DNA of 64,000 bases. Origin: Lysobacter daejeonensis GH1-9. Lineage in GTDB: Bacteria > Pseudomonadota > Gammaproteobacteria > Xanthomonadales > Xanthomonadaceae. Location of the stretch: the NCBI RefSeq assembly GCF_000768355.1, contig NZ_AVPU01000005.1:1-64000 (forward strand), read 5' to 3'. Shown one piece after another: positions 15,444 to 26,255 of the stretch (position 1 is its first letter; every line of letters starts with the position of its first letter). The notes below the pieces were generated by a model that did not search any database, was not told where the DNA came from, and saw only the letters and a list, made by a program, of their open reading frames with translations. Position numbers and translations under genes: made by a program.

Positions 15444-16343
15444 ATGTTCGACATTGCCCCCACGTTTGACTGCAACGGCTGCGCGTTGGTGCTCGACCGG
15501 CCGCGGGTGATGGGCATCGTCAACGTCACCCCGGATTCGTTCTCCGATGGCGGCGAGTACGACACATTGGAGGCGGCTGTCGCGCACGGCATCTGCTTGG
15601 CCGGGGAGGGTGCGGACATCCTCGACGTTGGCGGTGAATCCACGCGGCCCGGGGCTGAAGAGGTTTCGCTGGAGGAGGAACTGCGCCGCGTGGTGCCACT
15701 GGTGCGACGACTGCGCGAGGCGACTTCGCTGCCGATCAGCGTGGACACCTACAAACCGGAGGTCATGCGCGCTGCGGTGGAGGCCGGCGCAGGCATGATC
15801 AACGACATCTATGGGTTGCGTCAGGAAGGGGCCCTGGACGCGGCCGCGTCGCTCGGCGTGCCCGTGGTGCTGATGCACATGCAGGGCGAGCCCCGCTCGA
15901 TGCAGGCGGCGCCACAGTACGACGACGTCGTGGGCGAGGTCCACCGCTTCCTGGCCGAACGCATCTTTGCTGCCGAAATGGCCGGCATTCCGAAGAAGCG
16001 GCTGATTGCCGACCCCGGGTTCGGATTCGGCAAGGACACGACGCACAACCTGACGCTGCTGGCCCAACTGGAGCGCTTCGTGGAACTGGGCGTGCCCGTG
16101 TTGGCCGGCCTGTCGCGCAAGCGCAGCATTGGTGAGATCACGGGCCGCGACATTCCGCGCGAGCGCGTGGCCGGCTCGGTGGCCGCGCACCTGATTGCCG
16201 CGCAACGGGGCGCCAAACTGCTGCGCGTGCACGACGTGGCCGCGACGGTGGATGCGTTGAAGGTGTGGAATGCAGTTGCCGCCCAGCCCGTGCCGCGTAC
16301 GCGCAGTGCGGTGCCTTCCATTCGCTGGCCGGATGAGGAATGA
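15444..16343 (+). CDS. folP: dihydropteroate synthase
   Basis: FolP joins 6-hydroxymethyl-dihydropterin diphosphate to p-aminobenzoate in folate synthesis and is the sulfonamide target. The 299-residue TIM barrel shows VMGIVNVTPDSFSDGG, DVGGESTRPGA, VVLMHMQG and DPGFGFGKD. ATG at 15444 gives the usual N-terminus; the open frame reaches further back into the ftsH-folP gap. glmM, which often follows folP, is absent here: a 412-nt non-coding stretch comes next. Confidence 0.96.
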   Translation: MFDIAPTFDCNGCALVLDRPRVMGIVNVTPDSFSDGGEYDTLEAAVAHGICLAGEGADILDVGGESTRPGAEEVSLEEELRRVVPLVRRLREATSLPISVDTYKPEVMRAAVEAGAGMINDIYGLRQEGALDAAASLGVPVVLMHMQGEPRSMQAAPQYDDVVGEVHRFLAERIFAAEMAGIPKKRLIADPGFGFGKDTTHNLTLLAQLERFVELGVPVLAGLSRKRSIGEITGRDIPRERVAGSVAAHLIAAQRGAKLLRVHDVAATVDALKVWNAVAAQPVPRTRSAVPSIRWPDEE

Positions 16344-16395
16344 AGATCGCGTGCAGGTTCGACGCGTCTGTCAAGAAAAATCGTTGCTTTCCTGC

Positions 16396-16501
16396 GTGGT
16401 GAAAAAATAGCCAAACCTGTTGACACGCCCATCCCGCAAGGGCTGCATGCCGTTGCCCACATCGTCATCCAAATGGTTGTCCACAGGCTGTGTGCACAAC
16501 T
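16396..16501 (+). repeat. Module copy 1 with inverted DnaA-box-like 9-mers
   Basis: GTGGTGAA (16396-16403), then CCAAACCT (16411-16418), then 58 nt later TTGTCCACA (16477-16485) facing TGTGCACAA (16491-16499). TTGTCCACA differs from the E. coli DnaA box TTATNCACA at one base and equals the form reported for GC-rich Streptomyces. DnaA binding is an inference; only the repeats are seen. Confidence 0.6.
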
Positions 16502-16532
16502 GAAGGTGGGCCGGAAATCGATGTCATCGGGT

Positions 16533-16638
16533 GTGGTGAATTTTTCACCAAACCTCTTGCGTCCCCCGCCGTTGCTGGCCCGTGGCGTTTGCTCCCCAAG
16601 CTTATCCCGCCGCTTGTCCACAGGCGCTGTGTACAACT
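16533..16638 (+). repeat. Module copy 2 with inverted DnaA-box-like 9-mers
   Basis: GTGGTGAA (16533-16540), CCAAACCT (16548-16555), then 58 nt later TTGTCCACA (16614-16622) facing TGTGTACAA (16628-16636). Every element is offset by 137 bp from copy 1, while the sequence between the elements has diverged. The left part also forms the small palindrome GGTGAA-TTT-TTCACC. Confidence 0.6.
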
Positions 16639-16756
16639 GCGCGGCGCGCTGCCGGGCGGGGCGTTGTGCGTTGCCGCATCACCCAGGGGCCGCGAGGCGC
16701 GCCTGCCACGGGCGCCCTGGGGTAAGCTCCGGGCCTGACTCAGGGGAAAGACGCAC

Positions 16757-18244
16757 ATGACTGCCAGCACGCCGCTGCTCGTGACCTTCGGGCTGTACCT
16801 CATCGCCATGGTCATGATCGGTTTCATCGCTTGGCGGTCCACGCGCAACTTCGACGACTACATCCTCGGCGGGCGTTCGCTGGGCAGCTTCGTCACCGCG
16901 TTGTCGGCGGGCGCGTCTGACATGAGCGGTTGGTTGCTGATGGGCCTGCCCGGCGCGCTGTACCTGACCGGCCTGTCCGAGGCTTGGATCGCCATTGGCC
17001 TGACCGTGGGTGCGTATCTCAACTGGCGCTTCGTGGCCGGGCCGCTGCGGGTGTACACCGAGCGCACCCACAACGCGCTGACCCTGCCGGATTACTTCAC
17101 CCACCGCTTCGCCGACAACCGCCGGGTGCTGCGCATCTTTTCCGCGCTGGTGATCCTGGTGTTCTTCGCCGTCTACTGCGCCTCTGGCATCGTGGCGGGC
17201 GCGCGCCTGTTCGAGAGTGTGTTCGGCGTGCCGTATGCACAGGCGCTGTGGTACGGCGCGGCGGCCACCATTGCCTACACCCTGATCGGCGGCTTCCTGG
17301 CGGTGAGCTGGACCGACACCGTACAGGCCTCGCTGATGATCTTCGCCCTGGTGCTGACGCCGGTCATCGTGGTTGTCAGCAACGGTGGCATCCAACCGAG
17401 CCTGGCGCTGATCGAACAGGTCGACCCCACCCGCCTGGACTGGATGGGCGCGGGCGGCCTGATGGCGGTGGTCTCGGCGGCCGCATGGGGCCTGGGGTAT
17501 TTCGGCCAGCCGCATATCCTGGCGCGCTTCATGGCCGCCGACCATGTCAGCTCCATCCCCAAGGCCCGGCGCATCGGCATGACGTGGATGGTGCTGTGCC
17601 TCGCGGGCGCGATTGCGGTGGGCTTCTTCGGCATCGCGCACTACGCCGCACATCCCGAGGCGGCCGGTCCCGTGAGCCAGAATCCGGAGCGCGTGTTCAT
17701 CACCTTGGCCGAGCAACTGTTCAACCCGTGGATCGCTGGCGTGCTGCTGTCGGCGATTCTGGCGGCGGTAATGAGCACCCTGTCGTGCCAGCTTCTGGTG
17801 TGTTCCAGCGCCGTCACCGAGGATTTCTATCGCGGTTTCCTGCGGCCCAACGCCGGCCAGCGCGAATTGGTCTGGGTAGGGCGTGCCGCAGTGCTGGCCG
17901 TGGCGTTGCTGGCCATCGCCATCGCGCGTGATCCGGACAGCCGCGTGCTGGGCCTGGTGAGCTACGCCTGGGCCGGCTTTGGCGCTGCCTTTGGCCCGGT
18001 CGTGATCCTGTCGCTGGTCTGGCAGCGCATGACGCGCAACGGTGCGCTGGCCGGCATGCTGACCGGTGCACTCACGGTGATCCTGTGGAAGCAGACCGGC
18101 AGTGCGATGTACGAAATCGTGCCGGGCTTCATCGTGGCGACGATCGCCATTGTCGTCACCAGCCTGCTGGACAGGGCGCCCCCGCACGAAGTGCAGGTGA
18201 CGCACCAGCAGGTGCGGGCGTCGCTGCGCGAGAATCCGCACTGA
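16757..18244 (+). CDS. putP: sodium/proline symporter (SSS family)
   Basis: A 495-residue sodium:solute symporter that most resembles PutP, which imports proline with Na+. The N-terminus [20 protein letters not shown], the [14 protein letters not shown] sodium-site helix and the [12 protein letters not shown] segment are PutP-like, and about 13 hydrophobic helices can be traced. It stands alone: no putA is nearby. miaA follows after 47 nt. The proline specificity is inferred from family resemblance. Confidence 0.88.
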   Translation: MTASTPLLVTFGLYLIAMVMIGFIAWRSTRNFDDYILGGRSLGSFVTALSAGASDMSGWLLMGLPGALYLTGLSEAWIAIGLTVGAYLNWRFVAGPLRVYTERTHNALTLPDYFTHRFADNRRVLRIFSALVILVFFAVYCASGIVAGARLFESVFGVPYAQALWYGAAATIAYTLIGGFLAVSWTDTVQASLMIFALVLTPVIVVVSNGGIQPSLALIEQVDPTRLDWMGAGGLMAVVSAAAWGLGYFGQPHILARFMAADHVSSIPKARRIGMTWMVLCLAGAIAVGFFGIAHYAAHPEAAGPVSQNPERVFITLAEQLFNPWIAGVLLSAILAAVMSTLSCQLLVCSSAVTEDFYRGFLRPNAGQRELVWVGRAAVLAVALLAIAIARDPDSRVLGLVSYAWAGFGAAFGPVVILSLVWQRMTRNGALAGMLTGALTVILWKQTGSAMYEIVPGFIVATIAIVVTSLLDRAPPHEVQVTHQQVRASLRENPH

Positions 18245-18291
18245 ACCGGCCTGGTGAGGGGGGAACCCCCTCGCCGCTGCAGCCCGCCACC

Positions 18292-19269
18292 ATGACCATC
18301 GAGCATCTGGACCATCGCCCCGTTGCCATCGCGTTGATGGGCCCCACCGCGTCCGGCAAGACCGCACTGGCGCTGGACTGGGCCGAACAGTTGGGGGGCG
18401 AGATCGTCAGCGTCGATTCCGCGCTGGTGTATCGCGGGCTGGACATCGGCTCGGCCAAGCCCACGGCGGCCGAGCAGCGGCGAGTGCCGCACCACTTGAT
18501 CGACGTGCGCGATCCCTGGCAGCCGTACTCGGCCGCCGAGTTCGCACAGGACGCGCGACGGGCACTGGACGACATTGCCGCCCGTGGTCGCGTGCCGGTG
18601 CTGGCGGGTGGCACCGGACTGTATTTCCATGCCTTGCTGCACGGACTGTCGCCGATGCCGGAGGCTGACCCCGGGATGCGTGCACGCCTGGAGGCGGAGG
18701 CAGCCGAGCGCGGTTGGGCGGCGCTGCACGCAGAGTTGGCGGCAGTGGACCCGGAAGCGGCCAAGCGCATCCATGCGACCGATGCCCAGCGCATCCAGCG
18801 CGGGCTCGAGGTCTACCGCGTCTCCGGACGCACGATCACCGACTGGCGGCGCGAGGGGCTGTCGACGCCGCGCCTCCCGTTCCGCGTGCTCAAACTGGTC
18901 CTGGCCCCGGTCGACCGGGCCGAGCTGCACGCGCGTATCGAGCAGCGTTTCGATACCATGCTGGCGTCCGGGTTCCTCGACGAGGTGCGCGCCCTGCGTG
19001 CCCTGCCGCAGTTGAAGGCGCACCCGGCGCCGTTGGAACTGCCGGCCCTGCGGGCGGTCGGTTATCGGCAGGCATGGGAGCATCTGGACGGGCGTGCCAA
19101 TGCCGCCGAGTTCCGCGACCGGGGTGTCTTCGCCACCCGCCAACTGGCCAAGCGCCAGCTCACGTGGCTGCGCGGCGAACTCGATAGTCGCTGGTTCGAC
19201 CCGGCCACCCAGCGCGAAGCGCTGGACCAGGCATTGGCGATGTTCCTGCCGCCAGCCCGGCGTCCCTGA
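18292..19269 (+). CDS. miaA: tRNA dimethylallyltransferase
   Basis: MiaA adds the isopentenyl group to A37 of tRNAs that read UNN codons. The 325-residue protein carries the P-loop [32 protein letters not shown], the VPHHLIDV motif and [14 protein letters not shown] near the C-terminus. ATG at 18292 gives a short N-terminal extension before the P-loop. miaA-hfq-hflX-hflK-hflC is the standard gammaproteobacterial cluster. Confidence 0.96.
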   Translation: MTIEHLDHRPVAIALMGPTASGKTALALDWAEQLGGEIVSVDSALVYRGLDIGSAKPTAAEQRRVPHHLIDVRDPWQPYSAAEFAQDARRALDDIAARGRVPVLAGGTGLYFHALLHGLSPMPEADPGMRARLEAEAAERGWAALHAELAAVDPEAAKRIHATDAQRIQRGLEVYRVSGRTITDWRREGLSTPRLPFRVLKLVLAPVDRAELHARIEQRFDTMLASGFLDEVRALRALPQLKAHPAPLELPALRAVGYRQAWEHLDGRANAAEFRDRGVFATRQLAKRQLTWLRGELDSRWFDPATQREALDQALAMFLPPARRP

Positions 19270-19438
19270 ACCGGCGACTGCAACCCACGTGGCGTAATCG
19301 CCGTCACGGGCAACTTCCCAAAACGCGGGTTTGCGTTACCATCGGCCCGTCGCCGCTGTGGGGACAGCTACCGGCGACGCGGACGGCCAGGGAGGCCCCG
19401 CCCATAACTAGAACTCATAATTGTTGGGGAACACTCTG

Positions 19439-19711
19439 ATGTCCAAGGGACAGTCCTTGCAGGATCCTTTCCTGAACGCCCTGCGCCGCGAGCGCGTGCC
19501 CGTCTCGGTTTACCTGGTCAACGGCATCAAGCTGCAGGGCACCATCGAGTCGTTCGACCAGTTCGTGGTGCTGCTGCGCAACACGGTCAGCCAGATGGTC
19601 TACAAGCACGCCATTTCCACCGTGGTGCCGGCGCGCAATGTGCGCGTGGGGCCCACTGGCGGCCAGGTTTCGCCGGGTGAAGGCGGCGAGGGCGCCGACG
19701 AGGCAGAATAA
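19439..19711 (+). CDS. hfq: RNA chaperone Hfq
   Basis: Hfq is a hexameric Sm-like RNA chaperone that pairs small RNAs with mRNAs. The 90 residues begin [20 protein letters not shown] (Gln8 and Phe residues for the proximal face), followed by [11 protein letters not shown] (Sm1) and [10 protein letters not shown] (Sm2). The C-terminal tail is short, with several Gly and acidic residues. ATG at 19439 has GGGGAA about 8 nt upstream. hflX starts 37 nt downstream. Confidence 0.97.
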   Translation: MSKGQSLQDPFLNALRRERVPVSVYLVNGIKLQGTIESFDQFVVLLRNTVSQMVYKHAISTVVPARNVRVGPTGGQVSPGEGGEGADEAE

Positions 19712-19748
19712 CGGCCTGTTGGCAGGCCGTCCCGGGAAGTGAGCACGC

Positions 19749-21050
19749 GTGTTTTTTGAAAGATCCCGCAAGGGCGAGCACGCGCTGCTGATCCAGCCGC
19801 ATGCCGGCGGTCCGCCCGACGAGGGGCTGCTGGAGGAGTTCACCGACCTGGCCCGTTCCGCCGGCGCGACCATTGCGGCGGTGGTCACAGCGCGCATTGA
19901 CCGCCCGAACGCCGCGACGCTGATTGGCAGCGGCAAGCTGGAAGAGATCAAGGCGGCGGTCGAGGCCACCGGTGCCGACCTCATCCTGGTCAACTTCACG
20001 CTCACGCCCACGCAGGAGCGCAATCTGGAGCGCGCGCTGCAGCGCCGCGTGGTGGACCGCACCGGGCTGATCCTGGACATTTTCGCCCAGCGCGCGCACA
20101 GCCACGAGGGCAAGCTGCAGGTGGAGCTGGCGCAGCTGCGCCACATGTCCACCCGGCTGGTGCGCGGCTGGACCCACCTGGAGCGTCAGCGCGGCGGTGC
20201 GATTGGCTTGCGTGGCCCGGGTGAGACGCAGCTGGAACTGGACCGGCGCATGCTGCAGGCCCGGCTGGAGTCGCTGCAGCGGCGGCTGGCCAAGGTGGAG
20301 GTCCAGCGCACGCAGATGCGCCGCGCGCGCCTGCGAAGCGAGATGCCGCGGGTGGCGCTGGTGGGCTACACCAACGCTGGCAAATCAACCCTGTTCAATG
20401 CGTTGACCGGCGCCGAGGCCTACGCCGCGGACCAGTTGTTCGCCACGCTGGACCCGACGGTGCGCCGCATCGACCTGTCCGGCGGCAGTGTGACCCTGGC
20501 CGACACCGTGGGCTTCGTGCGTGACCTGCCGCATGCGCTGGTGGCTGCGTTCCGGTCCACCCTGTCGGAGTCGCGCGAGGCCGACCTGCTGCTGCACGTC
20601 ATCGATGCCGCCGACCCGCTGCGCGATGAGCGCATCGCCCAGGTCAACTCGGTGTTGGCGGAAATCGGCGCCGGCGACATCCCGCAGGTGCTGGTGTTCA
20701 ACAAGATCGACCGGATCGAGGGTGCCACGCCCCGGCTGGACCAGCCGGGCGAGGGGCCGGTGCGGGTCTGGCTGTCGGCGCGCGATGGCGTGGGGCTGGA
20801 CCTCCTGCAAACGGCGATGGCCGAGGCGCTGGAGCTGCGCCACGTGCAGGGCGAGGTGCGCATTCCGCCACAAGCGGCAAGGTTGCGCGCGCGCCTGCAC
20901 GAGCTGGGCGCGGTGCGCAGCGAGCAGGGCGACGAGCATGGCTGGCGCCTGCAGGTCGACATCGCGCTGGCCGACGCGCAGCGGCTGTTTGCCCAATCGC
21001 ACGGGGAGCCGTTGCGGCCCTTGCTTGAGGCGGCGGGAGCCCCCACCTAG
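19749..21050 (+). CDS. hflX: ribosome-associated GTPase HflX
   Basis: HflX is a GTPase that splits stalled 70S ribosomes. The 433 residues have the N-terminal nucleotide-binding domain (RIDRPNAATLIGSGKLEEIK), the Gly-rich linker GAIGLRGPGETQLELDRR, and the G domain with GYTNAGKST (G1), DTVGFVRDLP (G3) and NKID (G4). The start is GTG at 19749, behind GGGAAGTGAG. It is co-directional with hfq and hflKC. Confidence 0.96.
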   Translation: MFFERSRKGEHALLIQPHAGGPPDEGLLEEFTDLARSAGATIAAVVTARIDRPNAATLIGSGKLEEIKAAVEATGADLILVNFTLTPTQERNLERALQRRVVDRTGLILDIFAQRAHSHEGKLQVELAQLRHMSTRLVRGWTHLERQRGGAIGLRGPGETQLELDRRMLQARLESLQRRLAKVEVQRTQMRRARLRSEMPRVALVGYTNAGKSTLFNALTGAEAYAADQLFATLDPTVRRIDLSGGSVTLADTVGFVRDLPHALVAAFRSTLSESREADLLLHVIDAADPLRDERIAQVNSVLAEIGAGDIPQVLVFNKIDRIEGATPRLDQPGEGPVRVWLSARDGVGLDLLQTAMAEALELRHVQGEVRIPPQAARLRARLHELGAVRSEQGDEHGWRLQVDIALADAQRLFAQSHGEPLRPLLEAAGAPT

Positions 21051-21116
21051 AATCGACCCGCGCCTGCAGATCGGCTCCGCCGCCCCTGCCGGTTCGTTTC
21101 ACTACATGGAGCAGGC

Positions 21117-22232
21117 ATGGCCTGGAACACCCCTGGCAGTAGCAATTCGGGCGGCTCGAGCGGCCGTTCGCCGCGTCGCGGTCCCGGCGGACGCGGTCTG
21201 GACGCCCTTCTGGACCCGTTGCGCGGTCTGTTCGACGGTGGCGGCGGCAACGGTGGCATCCTGCGCTGGGTTGCCATCGTCATTGGCCTGTGGCTGGTCT
21301 TCAACTGCTTCGTGCTGATCACCGAGCAGCAGCGTGGCGTGGTGCTGCGCTTTGGCCAGTTCGCGCGCGTGATGCAGCCGGGCCCGCACTTCAAGCTGCC
21401 GTGGCCGATCGAGCGCGTCACCAAGATCAACGCCACCCAGATCAAGACCTTCAGCGAGAACGTGCCGGTCCTGACCGCTGACGAGAACATCGTGCTGGTC
21501 GAGATCAACGTGCAGTACCGCGTCAGCGATCCGCAGATGTACCTGTTTGGCACCCGGGACGGTGACGCCATGCTGGCGCAGGCGGCGCTGAGCACGGTGC
21601 GTGAGCAGGTGGGCCGCTCCACGCTGGACACGGTGCTGGGCGCGCGCAACGCGCTGGCGGTGTCGGCGCGTGACCAGCTGCAGAAGTCGCTCGCCGCCTA
21701 CCGCACCGGTCTGGCGGTGACCGAACTCAACCTGCCCAACGCGCGCCCGCCGGAAGAGGTCAAGCCGGCCTTCGACGACGTCAACAGTGCCCAGCAGGAC
21801 AAGGACCGCCTGATCAGCGAGGCCCGCGCCTACGCTGCGCAGGTGGTGCCGGAAGCCCGCGGCCAGGCCGCACGCGTGCGCACCGTGGCCGAGGGCTACA
21901 AGACCGCGACGATTGCGCGGGCGCAGGGTGATGCCGACCGCTTCTCGTTGCTGGTGGACCAGTACCAGGCGGCCCCCGAGGTCACCCGCAAGCGCCTGTG
22001 GCTGGAGACGGTGCAGGAAGTGCTGGCCGACAACCGCAAGGTGGTCGGTGGCGACTCGCGTCAGTTGATCTATGTGCCGATGGAGCCGGCGAAGGGCTCC
22101 ACTGCGGCGGGTGGCGCGCTATCGCCGGAGACCTTGGCGCCCACCGTGACGGCCATTGAGCAGGCCGCCGAACAGTCCACCCGCAGTGGCCGCACGCCAC
22201 GCCCCACCGGCCGTGAGGAGGTCACCCGATGA
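21117..22232 (+). CDS. hflK: FtsH protease modulator HflK
   Basis: HflK forms the SPFH-domain cage with HflC that surrounds FtsH in the inner membrane. The 371-residue product has a Gly/Ser/Arg-rich cytoplasmic N-terminus (1-45), one membrane segment (about 46-66) and an SPFH domain from ITEQQRGVVLRFGQFARV onward, with the NVQYRVSDP signature. ATG at 21117 has GGAG 7 nt upstream. It overlaps hflC by 4 nt (ATGA). Confidence 0.95.
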   Translation: MAWNTPGSSNSGGSSGRSPRRGPGGRGLDALLDPLRGLFDGGGGNGGILRWVAIVIGLWLVFNCFVLITEQQRGVVLRFGQFARVMQPGPHFKLPWPIERVTKINATQIKTFSENVPVLTADENIVLVEINVQYRVSDPQMYLFGTRDGDAMLAQAALSTVREQVGRSTLDTVLGARNALAVSARDQLQKSLAAYRTGLAVTELNLPNARPPEEVKPAFDDVNSAQQDKDRLISEARAYAAQVVPEARGQAARVRTVAEGYKTATIARAQGDADRFSLLVDQYQAAPEVTRKRLWLETVQEVLADNRKVVGGDSRQLIYVPMEPAKGSTAAGGALSPETLAPTVTAIEQAAEQSTRSGRTPRPTGREEVTR

Positions 22233-23092
22233 AGGTCTCGTTCTGGGTAGCCACCGCCGTGGCCATGCTGCTGGCGCTGATGGGCTCCGTGTACGTGGTC
22301 AATGAAGGGCAGACCGGCATGGTGCTGCAGTTCGGCCGTGTTGTGCGCAGCGACATCGGCCCCGGTCTGCATTTCAAGTTCCCGCTGGTGGAGACCGCGC
22401 GCGTGTTCGACCGCCGCCTGCAGGTGCTGGACGCCGAGCCGGAGCGCTACCTGACTTCCGAGCGCAAGGACGTCAGCGTGGACTTCTTCGCCGTCGGCAT
22501 GATCGAGGACCCGCGTGCGTTCTACCGCGCCACCGGCGGCGACGAGTCGGTGGCCGTGGCGCGCCTGGCGCCGATCATCAAGGATTCGCTGCGCAACGAG
22601 ATCAACGCGCGCACGCTGTCCCAGGTCGTTTCCGGTGATCGTCAGGAAGTGATTGGCAAGCAGCTGAAGGGCATCAATGACGGTGCGGCGACGATGGGCA
22701 TCCGCATCGTCGACATGCGCATCAAGCAGATCGATCTGCCGACCGACAGCCAGGTGATCCAGGATGTCTACCGCCGCATGCGCGCCCAACGCCAGCAGGT
22801 GGCCAGCCGACTGCGCGCGGAGGGTGCCGAGCAGGCCAACACGGTGCGCGCCGAAGCGGACCGCGAACAGGCGGTGATTGCTGCCGAGGCCGAGCGCGAT
22901 GCGCAACGCCTGCGTGGTGAGGGCGATGCACAGGCGGCCAAGGCCTATGCCGCCGCCGCCAACAAGGACCCCAGCTTCTACGCCTTCCAGCGCAGCCTGG
23001 AGGCCTACCGCAAGTCGTTCGCGGACGGGCAGGGCGTGATCGTGCTGGACCGCAATGATCCGTTCCTGCAGTACCTGAACAAAGACCGCTGA
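22229..23092 (+). CDS. hflC: FtsH protease modulator HflC
   Basis: HflC is the partner of HflK in the periplasmic FtsH-regulating complex. The 287 residues show an N-terminal membrane anchor (5-22), VVNEGQTGMVLQFGRVV at the start of the SPFH domain, and a long charged coiled coil (about 190-240, AQRQQVASRLRAEGAEQAN). Its ATG overlaps the hflK stop, so synthesis is coupled. The DUF2065 gene follows after 2 nt. Confidence 0.96.
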   Translation: MKVSFWVATAVAMLLALMGSVYVVNEGQTGMVLQFGRVVRSDIGPGLHFKFPLVETARVFDRRLQVLDAEPERYLTSERKDVSVDFFAVGMIEDPRAFYRATGGDESVAVARLAPIIKDSLRNEINARTLSQVVSGDRQEVIGKQLKGINDGAATMGIRIVDMRIKQIDLPTDSQVIQDVYRRMRAQRQQVASRLRAEGAEQANTVRAEADREQAVIAAEAERDAQRLRGEGDAQAAKAYAAAANKDPSFYAFQRSLEAYRKSFADGQGVIVLDRNDPFLQYLNKDR

Positions 23093-23094
23093 CC

Positions 23095-23289
23095 GTGTCC
23101 GAAGAGTTGATGTCGGCACTGTGCCTGGTGGCGGTGCTGGAGGGGCTGGTGCTGTTCGCGACGCCCCAGGGCTGGAAGCGGGCGGCGGAGCAGCTCTACG
23201 CAATGCCCAACCAGCGCCTGCGGGCGATGGGCGGGATCGTGGTCATCCTGGGCCTGCTGTCGCTGATGTGGGTGCGGCACAGGTTCTGA
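23095..23289 (+). CDS. DUF2065 small membrane protein (YjeT-like)
   Basis: A 64-residue protein with two hydrophobic helices (about 6-22 and 42-60) separated by P-Q-G-W-K-R-A and P-N-Q-R-L-R-A-M-G-G, the DUF2065/YjeT pattern. The GTG start at 23095 is 2 nt after the hflC stop, and genes of this family usually sit between hflC and purA. Its role is unknown; position suggests a link to the HflKC/FtsH complex. Confidence 0.87.
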   Translation: MSEELMSALCLVAVLEGLVLFATPQGWKRAAEQLYAMPNQRLRAMGGIVVILGLLSLMWVRHRF

Positions 23290-23365
23290 CCGTGGGCGGG
23301 GGCGCGTGGAGGTGATTCGCCTCCGAAAGGGCTGGCCCCCGCCCCCCAAAACCCGGATAATGCAC

Positions 23366-23399
23366 AAAAGCCGGCCGGGGGAATCCCCGCCGGCTTTTT
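23366..23399 (+). terminator. Rho-independent terminator closing the hfq-hflC cluster
   Basis: AAAAGCCGGC-C-GGGG pairs with CCCC-G-CCGGCTTTTT around a GAAT loop. The A and T tracts on both sides make it usable in both directions. It lies 77 nt after the DUF2065 gene. Confidence 0.88.
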
Positions 23400-23477
23400 C
23401 CGTGTCTGGGGGGCCCTCTGGCCCTTCACCTTTTCTGCCTGGCCTTCCCCCTACGCTATCGGCCCGGCGGTACCTGA

Positions 23478-24782
<1,305 letters not shown>

Positions 24783-24803
24783 TCGATCCGCAGCCGCTTC
24801 ATT

Positions 24804-24836
24804 GGCAGGCCCCGCATCGCGGGGCCTTGCCTTTTT
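24804..24836 (+). terminator. Rho-independent terminator after purA
   Basis: GGCAGGCCCCGC pairs with GCGGGGCCTTGCC (one bulged T) around an ATC loop and is followed by TTTTT. It lies 22 nt past the purA stop. Confidence 0.88.
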
Positions 24837-24917
24837 GGGGCGGCGTCGTGGACCTGAAATGGCCTGTGGTTGTTGACAGGTCATCCCTTGGTCGAACTTC
24901 AGCATAATGTCCTGCTG

Positions 24918-26180
24918 ATGCCCCCTGCCGCCCCATCTTCGTCGGGAAACGCCGCCCAGCTGCCCATCACCATCCGCACCTTGGCGATCCTGCTGGGTGG
25001 GCTGGCGATGTTCGGCCCGTTTTCCATCGACACCATCTTCCCGGCCTTTCCGGCCATGGGAGCCGCGCTGGGCGCGGACAAGGTGGCGATGCAACAGACC
25101 ATCAGTGTTTATCTCGCGGCCTACGCGTTGATGAGCGTGGTGCACGGGCCGTTGTCGGATGCGATCGGGCGGCGCAAGGTGATCCTGGGCGGGCTGGCGG
25201 TGTTCACGCTGGCCTCGGTGGGCTGCGCGCTGGCGCGCGACATGGGCACGCTGCTGGCGTTCCGCGCGCTGCAGGGGCTGTCCGCCGGCGTGGGCCTGAT
25301 TGTCGGCCGTGCGGTCATCCGCGACGTGCTGCATGGCGAGGACGCGCAGCGGCTGATGAGCCAGGTTTCGATGATCTTCAGCGTTGCCCCAGCTATCGCA
25401 CCGGTGATCGGAGGCTGGATCCTGGGCTGGAGCCGTTGGCCGGCGATCTTCTGGTTCCTGGTGTTGTTTTCCGCGGTATTGCTGCTGGCTACCTGGCGCG
25501 TGCTACCGGAGACGCATCCGGTGGAGGCGCGACTGCCACTGGTGCCGCGGCAACTGCTGCGCGACTACATCGGCATCTTCCTCAACCCGCGGTTCCAGCG
25601 CCTGGCCGCGGCATCGGCGTTCAACTTCGGTGCGCTGTTCCTGTACATCGCTTCGGCGCCTGCGTTCGTCCTGGATCTGCTGAAACTCAGTGAGCAGCAG
25701 TTCGCCTGGTTCTTCGTGCCGACCATCGGTGGCATGGCGGTGGGGGCCTGGCTGTCGGGGCGCAGCGCGGGCCGGGTGGGTGGCGCGAGGTTGATCGCGA
25801 TCGGGTTTGCCGCGAGCGCGCTGGCCATGGTCTACAACCTTGGCTACAACCTGCTGGTCGACGTGCCGCGCGTGCCGTGGGCGGTGTTGCCGATGAGCCT
25901 CAATGCATTCGGCATCGCGCTGGTGTTCCCGGTGATCACGCTGGCCATCTTGGACATGTTTCCTCGCCAGCGCGGCTCGGCATCGTCGTTGCAGGCGTTC
26001 ACCAGCCTGGTGTTGAATGCGTTGATCGCAGGCGTGCTGTCGCCATTGATCAGTGACAGCGGCATGACGCTGGTACTGACGGCCACGGCGTTCCTGGCGG
26101 TGGGCTGGGGCTTCTGGCGATGGGAGGTCGCCGCGATGGCGCGGGTACCCTCGCTACCGCGCTCGCCCGACGGGATGTAG
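24918..26180 (+). CDS. Bcr/CflA-type multidrug MFS transporter
   Basis: A 420-residue major facilitator with about 12 hydrophobic helices. The N-terminal segment F-G-P-F-S-I-D-T-I-F-P-A-F, the loop 2-3 motif GPLSDAIGRRKVILGG, and R-A-L-Q-G-L-S-A-G-V-G in helix 4 are typical of the Bcr/CflA drug:H+ antiporters (bicyclomycin, florfenicol). The substrate here is unknown. ATG at 24918 is preferred; the frame runs back to 24870 without a better start. It is a monocistronic gene between a terminator and a convergent small gene. Confidence 0.87.
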   Translation: MPPAAPSSSGNAAQLPITIRTLAILLGGLAMFGPFSIDTIFPAFPAMGAALGADKVAMQQTISVYLAAYALMSVVHGPLSDAIGRRKVILGGLAVFTLASVGCALARDMGTLLAFRALQGLSAGVGLIVGRAVIRDVLHGEDAQRLMSQVSMIFSVAPAIAPVIGGWILGWSRWPAIFWFLVLFSAVLLLATWRVLPETHPVEARLPLVPRQLLRDYIGIFLNPRFQRLAAASAFNFGALFLYIASAPAFVLDLLKLSEQQFAWFFVPTIGGMAVGAWLSGRSAGRVGGARLIAIGFAASALAMVYNLGYNLLVDVPRVPWAVLPMSLNAFGIALVFPVITLAILDMFPRQRGSASSLQAFTSLVLNALIAGVLSPLISDSGMTLVLTATAFLAVGWGFWRWEVAAMARVPSLPRSPDGM

Positions 26181-26255
26181 CGGCTCCAGCTCGCTTTTGG
26201 TGAACCCGCCGGGATCTGCATCCGACCCAAGGTGTCCAGCTTCTGCTGGCCCCGC

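Larger units (their letters stand above)
16344..16756. other. 412-nt intergenic region with a duplicated module
   Basis: There is no credible gene between folP and the symporter. The stretch is AT-richer than its surroundings at its left end (poly-A near 16375 and 16402). It contains two spaced copies of GTGGTGAA, then CCAAACCT, then a DnaA-box-like inverted pair. All elements recur at exactly 137 bp. The two copies are annotated separately. Confidence 0.8.

Noticed and set aside
16344-16756. Chromosomal replication origin
   Set aside because: DnaA-box-like sites are present, but only four, with no AT-rich unwinding tract and no dnaA, dnaN, gyrB or rpmH nearby. A titration or regulatory site is more likely.
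24873-24908. TTGACA and CATAAT upstream of the MFS gene as a promoter
   Set aside because: The spacing is 24 nt, too long for a sigma-70 promoter.
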